NCBI GenBank assembly: GCA_039519185.1
Contig: CM076849.1
Location: 57,361,087 to 57,425,086, forward strand
Direction of reading: 5' to 3'
Source: Astragalus membranaceus
Lineage: Eukaryota > Streptophyta > Magnoliopsida > Fabales > Fabaceae
Length of the DNA stretch: 64,000 nucleotides
The notes beneath the pieces are model-generated. The model saw only the letters and a program-made list of their open reading frames with translations. It made no database searches and was not told the origin of the DNA. Made by a program: the position numbers and the translations under genes. Below, piece after piece: positions 20,826 through 31,530 of this stretch (position 1 is the stretch's first letter; every line of letters starts with the position of its first letter).

Positions 20826-23291
20826 ACACGAGAAATTTAATTGCGAAATAAATTATACTACTTACGTGCACCATATAGCCAAGTGGGATAACTCAAGCCA
20901 CCTATCACCGGAAGCCATGTCGCTCAGCTCTCCGAAAGAGATAAAGCAATCATGCTCTTCATGCTCCAACATTATTCGGACGCTCCCCTCATCATAACCC
21001 TTAACGACTATCTCTCTCAGCCAATCTGTTTCAACCATCTCCTCCACAGCATCAGATGGTGACCAGCTACCCTTAGATCCGATAGTGCTTATGTGAGAGG
21101 GAACCTGGACAGCTACATTTTGACCGCAACTGCCCATAGCAGCCATTTGCTGTACATCAGTTCCAAATTCAAATCAGTTTCTTTATCATGTATCTCATAA
21201 TAATAATATAACAGAGTCAGCAAAAATAATGGTTCAAATAATAATAATATAACATATACCTTTGCCACCTCCTTGCTAACTCGTTCTTCCATTTTCTTCT
21301 CGAACAATTGCTCCATTTGTTTCATCATCTGCGTTGGATCAAATTGTGAACTGCTCGAGCTCGTCCGAGCAACACCTCCAAAGTATTTTTTTAGCCCAAC
21401 TCCTCTTCCAGCTGTTCGCACACGACCGGGATGGTCAGGTTTTCCGATGGCAGTGGCTAAAATATCATTTTTTCCTCTCGAAACAAAGGATCCCTGGCTG
21501 CTCAAATCCACAATATCATCCTACAATAAAAGAATGTTCGCGTGTTAGTTATTCCCTCTTATCATTTGTTTGTCACAGTTAATTGGATCAGAATATAAAC
21601 TGAATCAGAATTCAAGAAGGAAGGAGCAGAATATAAACTGAATCAGAATTCAAGAAGGAAGGAGCAGAATATAAACTGAATATAAACTGAATCAGAATTC
21701 AAGAAGGAAGGAGCAGAATATAAACTGAATCAGAATTCTGTTTTCTAATATAACAGAATCAGTAACAGTTACATTTAAAGCACACGTGCACAATAGGAAG
21801 GTAAAATATCTAAGTATCTGTACAGGTGTATCAGATAACTAGTATACACTTACAATATCAGATTGAAATATGAATTAATTATAGATTCTACTGCAAGCCA
21901 AATTCACAGATGCAAAAGAAATAAAATCACAGATTTCTGATGTGACTAATCAAGTTTTAACTAACTATAACAGTATCTGTTAGTCACTTGTACAGATACT
22001 TACGGAATAATTGTAACTGTTAGTCAGCTAATCAAGGTTTAACTAACAAGATTTCTGATGTGACTGTAACAGCTAATCAAGATTTCTGATGTGACTAATC
22101 AAGTTTTAACTAACAGTAACTGTTAGTCACTTTCTCTTTAATTACGGAATGATAAACCAAGGAACAGAAAGTAACTAATCAAGTTTTAACTAACTGTAAC
22201 TGTTAGTCAGCTACTGACTCTAACTCAAGGAAGGCTACTAAAAAGATGCTAACAGAAATAAAATCACAGATTTCTGATGCAAAAGAAGTAAAATCATAGA
22301 TTCTACTGAATAAGAATAGTCCATACATGCAGCATAGTCAGCCAACAGAATAGTCCATACATGCACATAGTCAGCCAACAGAATAGTCCATACTTACAAT
22401 CTTAGATGCAATCGATTCTGACTCCTCAGTTACATAAGATCCCGATTTCTTTTTATGGGCAGCCTTCCACAGCTCATGTCGCTCCGGAGATGTAGGAGCC
22501 ACCTCCAAATTAGGGTCACCAGACTCCTCCCGCTTTTTTTGTACTTGCTCTTCCTTCATATTTTGCTTCAACTTTTTATAACTGCCCCGCCCTACTGTGT
22601 GATAGTATTTATTATTACTTTGATTTTTCTGAGCAGATTCTCTTTTCACCTGTCACAAAACACACACCATCATATATATAATAAATGAATAATATTTAAG
22701 AAACAAAAATAGTTGTGGTGAAAACAATACCACAAATTCCGAAGTAAGGCGACTTTTAACAAATGCGGTCCATGTCTCAGTAGATATACTAGGATACTTG
22801 TGAAATGGGGTTGTTTCGCCGGACTTATCCCCCTTGCCAAAGACATATTTGCTCGTGAGTGTTGTCTTGAACTGTTTCCAACAGAGACCTATATAAACCA
22901 TCCAAGTTTTCTTGAATTCCTCATCATCGGGAACATCAAATGTTTCCTTAACACAAGAATAAGGTGGTGTTAGCACAAGAAATAAGGAAAGATGAATAAA
23001 CCCAAGATTTCTTTCATTAGTGTATATACATACCAAAACAGTATCCCAAACAATCTTCTTTGTCTCCTCATCCACTTCATCCCAAGCCATGGGCAATATG
23101 CTTACTTTTGTCCGCGCGACCACCCCTAAAAAGCTCTTGAATTTGTCACAATACGGACCAATAGGTTCGCCGTCACTATCAAACTCCATTCTAAACCTTT
23201 GACCCATCAGACGCCTAGTAAGGAACCACTTTAATGATGTCGGACGACTAGTCATCTTCTTTTTGGGAAGGTCAGTGTTGGAGTCATCCAT
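18523..23291 (-). CDS. CACTA TnpA-like protein with C-terminal Ulp1/C48-like protease domain (10 exons, predicted)
   Basis: Exons by splice signals, minus strand: 23034-23291, 22731-22946, 22398-22649, 21260-21520, 20866-21149, 20535-20702, 20322-20426, 20184-20226, 19996-20091, 18523-18627. Introns are GT-AG and the sum, 1788 nt, reads as one frame of 595 residues plus stop. The N-terminal part (MDDSNTD start, SLKWFLTRRLMGQRF, ILPMAWDEVDEE) resembles the plant Transposase_24 (Ptta/En/Spm) domain. The middle is charged, with a likely coiled coil (MMKQMEQLFEKKMEERV). The C-terminal part has EDHWQLIVLVP and QQNRYHCGYFVMKYM, which match the His and Gln...Cys sites of Ulp1 (C48) proteases, and ends YTHKEILEVRKLWAEFY. 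The usual catalytic Asp after the His segment is not clear (VVWMCSNG), so activity is doubtful. The last intron holds a 514-bp tandem array. A DNA-binding role at the subterminal repeats is inferred from the En/Spm model. Confidence 0.75.
18690..19975. repeat. 514-bp tandem repeat in the last intron of the TnpA-like gene
   Basis: Copies begin at 18693, 19207 and 19720 (marker GAACCTATATCCAGATTTAG, third copy slightly changed), spacing 514 and 513; the third is partial. Copies differ at few sites. The wording resembles part of the RT-C LTR (61900-62110). Confidence 0.9.
20736..20822. repeat. (AT)n microsatellite in an intron of the TnpA-like gene
   Basis: About 43 AT units between exons 5 and 6. 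Confidence 0.95.
21590..21745. repeat. Tandem repeat of about 42 bp
   Basis: Four imperfect copies built on AGAATTCAAGAAGGAAGGAG and AATATAAACTGAATC, in the intron between exons 3 and 4 of the TnpA-like gene. The following 21750-22380 is an A-rich stretch with smaller repeats of AACTGTTAGTCA and CAAGTTTTAACTAAC. Confidence 0.85.
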
Positions 23292-23480
23292 GATATCTGT
23301 TGAACAAAGGAAAAAACACAAATATAAATAACCAAATATAAATATGAATTAGGTAAACAAGTATAAATATAAATTAGATAACCAAATATAAATATAAATC
23401 ATATAACCATGAATAAATATGAATCAGATAACCAAGTATAAATATAAATTAAAGAACCAAATATATGTACCCATACTCAT

Positions 23481-26400
23481 TCATGGGTTAATTAGAACTC
23501 CTTCGCATAAAATCCCTTCATTATGATCATTGCGAGTGGAATGTACATCATCAACTTCATTATCATCCATTAAAGCAGGCACTTGTGTTAAGAAAGAAGG
23601 TATCTCAGAAATTGCAAGAGTTGAATCTTCAATTTCATCACTACCTATTTTTCCTTGTAGGACCACCGACCACTTTTTGTTAGAAGGATCTTTGATATAG
23701 AAAACTTTTTTGCATGGTCGGCCATGATGAAAGGCTCATTCTTATGACCTACCTTGTCAACGTCCACTAGTGTAAATCCCATTTCATCGGTATATACGCC
23801 ACCATTGCTGTTTACCCAATTACATTTAAAAATGGGCACTTTAAATTTACAGTAATCAAGCTCCCAAATCTCTTCGATAACACCAAAGTAAGCAACGGAT
23901 GCGAGTACGGGTTTTTTATCTTTTGAACTAGAAAAGTGCATTGAAGAAGCCATGACCATAACACCACTATTTTGCACAGTACTCTTGTCATCTTGCGACT
24001 TTGTGGAAAAGGAAAAATTATTTATGTTGTACCCGTTCCAACAAAAGACATCAAAGTTAGGGTAATTTGCTAGCCATCTCAAAGTATCAGATGCGCTTGC
24101 ATCTTTATTAATCTCTGATTTAAACCATTCATTGAATGTCTTGTTATGCTCTTTCAATAACCATAATTCATCCCTTCGAGGGTTTTTGGCCTTTACTAGC
24201 TTTTGATGAGAAGACAAGTAAGGTAGTACTTCATCTGTGTTATTCAAAATATAAAAATGTGCTTGAAGCACTTCCTCTCGACCCATGCTCTTAATGTTTA
24301 TACCTCTACCCTTACCCTGACATCTCCATGCATATCGAGACTTTGGTAGCCCTACAGGTTTTGCTTCTGACAAGTAGTCTGAACAAAACTCAATAGCTTC
24401 TTCTGTGACGTATCTTTCGATAATGGATGCTTCGGGACGATATTGGTTCTTCACATATCCTTTCAAGATCTTCATGTATCGCTCGATTGGGTACATCCAC
24501 CTTAAATAAACGGGACCACATAATCTAATCTCCCTCACTAGATGAACAATTAAGTGAACCATGATATCAAAGAATGAGGGCGGAAAAAACATCTCCAACT
24601 GACACAAGATAATAGCAGCCTCATTTTCCAACTCGTCCAATTTTTGAGGGTCAATGACTTTACCACATATAGTATTGAAGAACAAGCACAACCTAGTTAT
24701 GGTATGTCGGACATCTTTTGGCAAGATGCCGCGTATAGCAACAGGTAGTAGTTGTTGCATCAACACGTGGCAGTCATGAGACTTCAAGCCAACTAATTTG
24801 AGATCTTTCATTGAGACAAGACTCTTTACATTTGAAGAGTAACCCTGTGGCACTTTGATTCCCCTTAGGCACTCGCAAAGGCTTATTTTCTCTTTTTTTG
24901 ACAAGGTATAACATGCTGGAGGCAAATATGTGCCTTTACCTCTTGCCACTGGATGTAACTGCTCTCTTATGCCCATCTCAAGCAAATCCAAACGAGATTT
25001 GATGCAATCCTTTGTCTTGCCTTTAATGTTAAGAAGCGTCCCGATGACACTATCACAGACGTTTTTCTCGACGTGCATGACATCAAGACAATGCCTTACA
25101 TCAAGACAAGACCAATATGGAAGATCAAAGAATACAGACCTCTTCTTCCACTTGCAATTGGTATTCTCATTTGACTTCTTCTGCTTTTTTCTGAATACAA
25201 CATTGATGTCCTTAACCACTTGATAGACTTCTTCTCCGGTCAAGGCATTCGGAGCAATGTCATTTTCCTGGCACCCGTTAAAAGCTTTTTTCAACCTACG
25301 ATAGGAGTGATTACGTCTTAGAAATTTACGATGCCCAAGGTAAACAGTTTTTCTTCCATGTTTTAGTTGATGGTGGGACGTGCCTTCTGCACAAATAGGA
25401 CAACCTTTATGTCCTTTAACACTATACCCAGACAAGTTCCCATATGCTGGGAAGTCATTGATCGTGCAAAATAGCATCGCTCGCAGCTTAAATGTTTCAT
25501 TAGAATACCCGTCAAACACATCCACACCTTGATCCCACATTTTTCTCAAGTCTTCAACCAACGGGCTAAGATAAACATCTATGTCATTACCTGGTTGTCT
25601 TGGGCCAGAAATCATCATAGATAACATAACATACTTGCGTTTCATGCACAACCAAGGAGAAAGGTTGTAAATTACAATGAGAACGGGCCACGAACTATGA
25701 TTTGTACTTAAGTTACCATATGGATTCATCCCATCTGAAGCAAGCGCGAGTCTAAGATTTCTTGGCTCGACGCCAAAATCCGGAAACAAACGATCAACTT
25801 TCTTCCACTGCAAAGAATCGGCTGGATGGCGAAGCTGTCCGTCACATTTCCTCTCATCTGCATGCCATCTAATGTTCTTTGCATCTTTTGCATTAGCAAA
25901 TAAGCGTTGGAATCTAGGTATTATTGGAAGATACCACAAAACCTTTGCGGGAGAACCTTTTGTGACATCATCATCATCGCTACTAGATTCACCAGTCTTC
26001 ACTTTGTAGCGCGAAAGATTGCACGTGGGACACTTGTGCAACTTCTCAAAATCATTTCGATACAATATGCAATCATTGGGGCATGCATGTATTTTCTTAT
26101 ACCCCACACCCAACGGACACAATATCTTCTTCGCATCATAGGTACGATTCGGCAATGTGTTACCTTCGGGAAGCATGTCTTTCAACAACTCAAGTAATTC
26201 AGTGAAGCCCTTATCGGTCCACCCATTTATTGCCTTCAGATTGATCAATCTTATCGTCGCAGACAACCGTGTGTATTTTTTGCATCCCAAATACAGAGGC
26301 TCTTCTTTGTCTTTGCATAGAGTATCATACACATGCACTTGCTTAAAAGATTCAGGACCGATGTCACGGATCATATCCTCCATTCGGTCATTCATATCTT

Positions 26401-26670
26401 CATCGACTTGCACTCTTCTGGACACACTTGGGGTGTCTCTTGATTCACCATGCCATATCCATGTGGTGTAACTCATGCAGATCCCATGAACAAAGAGATG
26501 GTCCTTTATTACGGAAAGTGATTGTGGGGTCTGATTAACACAAATAACACAAGGACAAGAAATTTGACAACAGTTTTGGGAAGCTTTGCTTGAGCAAAAT
26601 TTAGAAACTCTTCAACTCCTTTCGCATACTCATCACTCAGACGATTGCTTTGCATCCAGCTACGATCCAT
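23481..26670 (-). pseudogene. TNP2-type CACTA transposase, two single-base frameshifts
   Basis: The main open frame (26476-23645, 943 residues) holds the Transposase_21 region (from about residue 220; WHADERKCDGQLRHPADSLQW, CPICAEGTSHHQLKHGRK), the DUF4218 region (HDCHVLMQQLLPVAIRG to PIERYMKILKGYVKNQYRPE) and DUF4216 (VPIFKCNWVNSNGGVYTDE). The family usually begins MDRSWM; such a start lies at 26670 in another frame (MDRSWMQSNRLSDEY) and joins the main frame across a one-base shift in a short run at 26560-26562. At the other end a second shift in a six-base run at 23706-23711 moves the tail (WSVVLQGKIGSDE, ending at 23481) out of frame. The annotated ATG at 26476 is therefore probably not the native start. 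The protein would bind and cut the CACTA ends in the nucleus. The frameshifts may be decay or assembly errors. Confidence 0.9.
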
Positions 26671-27111
26671 GGCTATGATCCAAGTAAGTACTTAATGTCA
26701 GACACGTATAGGTTCAGTTACTAGACTTGGGTATTAAAATGGAAATAATAGTTCCTTCTAAATTTACTATGAGTTTAGTGACAATAACTAACAACAAAGC
26801 AAACTTGACACAAAATTCATGTTAGTTAACTCCATGAGGGAGCATTATTGATTCAATAATAGTCCCTTTTGTTTTTGAAGATTATCATTACTAGAAGAAA
26901 TGCATGTAGAATGCACCCTTCAACTTCAATCAAAGTCCCAAAATGCACCTTTCTATGTGCAATATAGCCAACCATTTTAGTTAAAATCAAAGTAACAAAA
27001 TGCACCCTTAATTATTGAAATCCAGTTCAAAACTAACAGCTCAATTATTTAAGCTTGATAACACAATCTAGTCCTAAAATCAAATGAAACAAAATTACTT
27101 ACTTGTTTTTC

Positions 27112-27402
27112 CAGTAAGTCTGAAATGTTTATCCAACATTTTCTAGGGATATCCTTTCGTTTGCCTTTTGCCTTATCTGTTTATGTTTCAATTGGTTTTA
27201 GTTTATTATCATGGATAATGTTAGGAAGCTAGGGAAGAATACCAGTAATTCTTTATTGAGTACTGAATGAAAGAATTACAGAATGCTTCCTAACATTATC
27301 CATGATAATAAACTAAAACCAATTGAAACATAAACAGATAAAGCAAAAGGCAAACTGAAGAATATCCCTAGAAAATGTTGGATAAACATTTCAGACTTAC
27401 TG
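27112..27402. repeat. Long inverted repeat (arms about 118 bp) inside the CACTA element
   Basis: Left arm 27112-27229 and right arm 27285-27402 are nearly perfect reverse complements, joined by a 55-bp loop. A third partial copy follows at 27412-27470. It lies upstream of the TNP2 gene in transcription order. It may be a foldback MITE or a hairpin-forming leader segment. Confidence 0.85.
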
Positions 27403-27984
27403 TATAGAGGTAAACAGATAATCCAACATTTTCTAGGCAAACTGAAGAATATCCCTAGAAAATGACTTGTTTTTGCTATTTTAATGCCCCATTTTCAAGT
27501 ACTTGTATTTAAATCAATTCCAATCGAATTCACAGCCATCAATAGAGGTAAAAAAAGTTAAAACAAGCAAATTCATGCATTCATTCTTTTAATTCCAAAT
27601 ATGTAAGATTCAGCATGCAATTTCACCCAAACACATTCAAACACTTTTTCAGCTCAACTATCAATTCATCATGCATTTATTCATCATTTCATCATCTCAT
27701 CTAAAAAATTAATCACATGCACTCAAGGTTTTAGAATACATCCACTATTAGAGCTAACATCAAACTAAAGGAAACACAGAGGGTGAAGAACTCACCTATG
27801 AAGCTGAACGCCAAAGTGTAAGCAAGACCAGTTGCAGAAATATCACCAACTCAAAAGCTCCTAAAACCTTCATCCCGTGATTCCATCATCAAATAACCTG
27901 AGTATTGAATTATAGAAAAAAAAGTTTAACGAAAGTTTAATATACTAAATTTTTGAAACACGTTTGAGATAAAGAAAACGTTAA

Positions 27985-28360
27985 CCTGAGTGAAGAGGGA
28001 TACGGCGGAGTGAAGCGGGATGCGACGGAGAACGAAGGAGGAAACTGAGAACGAAGAGATGCGACGGATGCGACGGAGAACGAAGGAGGATTTGCTTCCA
28101 ACGAAGGGGATTTGCTTCCAACGAAGGGGATTTGCTGCGAACGAATGGGATGAGAACGAGTGAGCTGCGAGGGATGAGAACGAAGAGGGATTTGCTGCGA
28201 GTGAGGTGCGAACGAAGGGATGCGACGGAAGTGAGCTGCGAACGAGGGGATGCGACGGAAGTGAGCTGCGAACGAGGGGATAAGACGGAAGTGAGCTGCG
28301 AGGATGCGACGGAGGAAACTGAAAGGGATCGTGAAAGGGAGCTGCGAACGAAGTGATAGG
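27985..28360. repeat. G/A-rich tandem repeats near the right end of the CACTA element
   Basis: Units such as GATGCGACGGAAGTGAGCTG and AACGAAGGGGATTTGCTTCC recur. On the minus strand this is the first transcribed stretch expected for the element, so it is probably promoter or leader. The plus-strand frame through it is repeat-derived. Confidence 0.8.
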
Positions 28361-28454
28361 GGTGATTAGGTCAAGGGGGATTGTGAAAGTGAGCTGTGAG
28401 AGGGAAAGTGAAAAAACACGGGGGGAATTGTGAAAATGTTAACCAAACAGACAT

Positions 28455-28668
28455 TCTGAATCGGTTGTTTAAAGAACCGATTCTGAATGTAGCTATTCAG
28501 AATCGGTTATTCAGTTAACCGATTCCAAATGTCTAAATTGTCAAATTTTGAATCGGTTGTTTAAACAACCGATTCAAAATGTCTAAAAAAATCTGCCACA
28601 CTCCCATTTAATTGCAATTTTGCCACCGCGTCCACATTTTGAATCGGTTATCCACATAACTGATTCAA
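28455..28668. repeat. CACTA subterminal palindromic repeats, right end
   Basis: Four palindromes of the GAATCGGTT...AACCGATTC type at about 28457, 28499, 28551 and 28642, matching those at the left end. Confidence 0.9.
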
Positions 28669-28702
28669 ATTAGTGCTTTTTAAAGCACATTTTGTAGTAG
28701 TG

Positions 28703-29925
28703 TCACTCACTTTTATCATTATTGGGTCACACTCTCACATCATCTTTTAATTTTTTTTTCACTTTAAAACTTACTTTTCTCTTTCCTATCTCTCACTCTT
28801 TCCACTTCTCTCTACTATCAACATAATCAAACAACCCACTACCAAAAATCTTTTTAAATTTTTTTTTAAAAAGTCAATATATACAAACAACCTAATACCA
28901 AAAATACCAAATTATCCTCCACTTTTGTCTCAATCCTAAGGATAAAATGTCATTTAAAATTATTTCCTCTCACTCACTTTTATCATTAGTGGGTCACACT
29001 CTCGCATCATCTTTTAATTTTTTATTTCACTTTAAAACTTACTTTTCTCTTTCCTCTCTCTCACTCTTTCCACTTCTCTCTACTATCAACATAATCAAAC
29101 AACCCACTACCAAAAAAAAAATTTAAATATATTTTTTGTAAAAATCAATATATACAAACATCCTACTACCAAAAATACTAAATTATCCTCCACTTTTCTC
29201 TCAATCATAAGGATAAAAAGGTCATTTCAAATTATTTCCTCTCACTTTTTTCTCTCACTCACTTTTATCATTAGTGGGTCACAGTCTCATATCATCTTTT
29301 AATTTTTTGTTTCACTTTAAAACCTACTTTTCTCTTTCCTCTCTCTCACTCTTTCCACTTCTCTCTACTATCAACATAATCAAACAACCCACTACAAAAA
29401 ATCTTTTATTTTTAGTTTATCTACTATCATCTACTATCTACTATCAATATCAATATATCAATATATACAAACAACCCACTACCAAAAATACTAAATTATC
29501 CTCCACTTTTCTCTCAATCCTAAGGATAAAAATGTCATCTCAAATTATTTCCTCTCACTTTTTTTTCTAACTCCCTTTTATCATTAGTGGGTCACACTCT
29601 CACATCATATTTTAATATTTTATTTCACTTTAAAATCTATTTTTCTCTTTCCTCTCTCTCACTCTTTCCACTTCTCTCTACTATCAACATAATCAAACAA
29701 GCCACTACCAAAAATCTTTTTTTTTTTAAATTTATTTTTTGTAAAAATCAGTATATACAAACAACCTATACTACCAAAAATACTAAATTATCCTCCACTT
29801 TTCTCTCAATCCTAAGGATAAAAATGTCATTTCAAATTATTTCCTCTCACTTTTTTCTCTCACTCACTTTTATCATTAGTGGGTCACACTCTCACATCAT
29901 CTTTTAATTTTTTATGACACTCACT
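28703..29925. repeat. 285-bp tandem repeat array, right part
   Basis: Begins with the second TCA copy and continues the array phase exactly: the unit broken by the transposon is 284 bp when joined. Further markers are at 28736, 29003, 29288, 29601 and 29893 (spacing 267-313). It ends near 29925. Frames such as 29274-29570 are repeat-derived. Confidence 0.9.
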
Positions 29926-29984
29926 TTTATCATTAATGACACTAATTCTTCTGTTCATTTTCACGTTGCTAAAGCTACCTGTTT

Positions 29985-31045
29985 CCTCAGCTAGATAACA
30001 ATGCAAAAGGGGGGCACTTATTAATACCCAAAATATGCTAAGTAGTTGGCCGAGGAAGAACCTAACTGAGGAAAAGGCTTGGTCGAGTGGATATAAGCCA
30101 AGGCACTCATATATGGAGCAAGAAGATGAGTTTATTGCCTATTGGGCTTGATTTACCTTATTCTCCTAATTTTTATCTTATTATTTCTATTTATAGCAAC
30201 CACATAACCAATGATGGTAGCCTTGGTGGAGTATGGCTAAGGGTAGAATTAAAGTTCATTGAAGCTAGCTAGGAGCATTAGTGAATAAATGCTTGCCAAG
30301 GAAGGCAAGGAATAGATAAGAACAAGGGAATTTGGCAGAAAAGGGCCTAAGTATACGTGCTTAAAGACAATCAGGGGCTAAAATGCCAAAGGTATGATGA
30401 TGATTGCTGACCAGCAGCAACTCGGCTAAGGGAATGCTCTGCTGGAAGATAACTCGGTTAAGGAGCTAGTGGCTAAGGACAAAACAGGTTGCATAGATGA
30501 GGATGTTTTGGCTGAGGTGAAGAGCTTGCGTGGGAAGCAAGTATTCAATGCACGTGGATACTTAGACCGATAAATCGGTTGAAGGAAACGAGGGAGAAGT
30601 GCCATGGAAATAGGAGTGAAGGGAAACTACCCACTATCCGTGCTAGTGGACGTTGTGGAGCATGTCTCCTAGTTTTTTAGGGTGTAGGTGCGATATTGTA
30701 CGTTGATCATAGCTGATCCCACGGTGGTTAAAATGTAGGCTAGTAGTAGTGGCCAACAGAGACCATGCATATATCTATGTGTGTGTGTATAGACTATACA
30801 TTTGTAAACACACAACCAATCAAACATCTACACTTTTCAAAGTCTTTACTTTCTTTTATTCGCATTTACCTTATCTTTATACTTTTCGCTTGGTCCAATT
30901 CGCGTTCCTATCACCTAACCTAACACTCTTTAGAGGAGTTAGGGAACACATAGTTGAGGAACAAAGTTCCTCCCTCAGTGCAATCGTCTGAAGTCAGGGG
31001 AATCAAAAGGCTCAAACTTCTAGCTGATCCCATCAGCTAAAAGAG
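29985..31045 (+). mobile_element. RT-E: LTR remnant of a Tat-like Ty3/gypsy element
   Basis: The 3' third (30890-31045) matches the tail of the RT-D LTR remnant (58822-59130, minus strand) with shared blocks AGAGGAGTTAGG, CAAAGTTCCTCCCTCAGTGC and a stem-loop at 31021-31039. It is followed by TTTGGCGACAA (from 31050), which resembles the start of the primer site used by Tat/Ogre elements, then gag. The 5' boundary is not resolved. A short GT tract lies near 30780. No gene is present. Confidence 0.55.
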
Positions 31046-31530
31046 AGAGTTTGGCGACAACACGTGTATTACATTTATTGTTATTTATTAGTCTTATTTT
31101 TTATTGTTTATTATTAGTATTACTCTTTTTGTTAAAAGAAAGATAGGGAGTAGATTATGCATCACCTCCATTGTAGCCAAAAAAATGCATCACCTTCACA
31201 ACTTCTTTTTGACTCAAGAAAGTAACCTCCGCAACTAGTTAACTACTATTTTCTATTGTTTTTAATGCTGAGCAACACATCCATACATTTGAATTTGCTT
31301 GTAGAAGCATTTATTTTTAAGTTAAGCCGGAGCATGTGCCAACAAGACCAACTCCAATGCTTGTTTTCTTTAAGCAATAGTCGCACAACTTAAGCAATGA
31401 GTTAAGAAATATGCATTTGAGTTTCTCTTAGGTTGAACTTGGGATATCCATTTTGCAAGTGGTGCTTACCACTTTGTCCGCAGATAAAAGAAAATACACT
31501 CTCTTTAATAAAGGGCTCTAAATCAAGATG

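Larger units (their letters stand above)
17734..28702 (-). mobile_element. CACTA (En/Spm-type) DNA transposon, full length
   Basis: Termini CACTACTACAAAA at 17734 and its inverse ending at 28702, with target duplication TCA (17731-17733 and 28703-28705); length 10969 bp. The tandem array outside is collinear across the insertion, which confirms the ends. Palindromic subterminal repeats lie at both ends. Two genes are on the minus strand: a TNP2-type transposase (26670-23481) and a TnpA-like gene (23291-18523). The layout and strand agree with transcription starting near the right end. The stretch 26700-27985 holds no gene that I can see apart from the inverted repeat. Confidence 0.95.

Noticed and set aside
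28132..28356. 74-residue Glu/Arg-rich frame
   Set aside because: Repeat peptide from G/A-rich tandem units, antisense to both CACTA genes.
16898..29925. CRISPR-like array from regular spacing
   Set aside because: Units are 285 bp, contiguous and without spacers, in a plant nuclear context.
30749..30991. 80-residue plus-strand frame
   Set aside because: Lies in the RT-E LTR tail, which has a homologous non-coding copy in RT-D.
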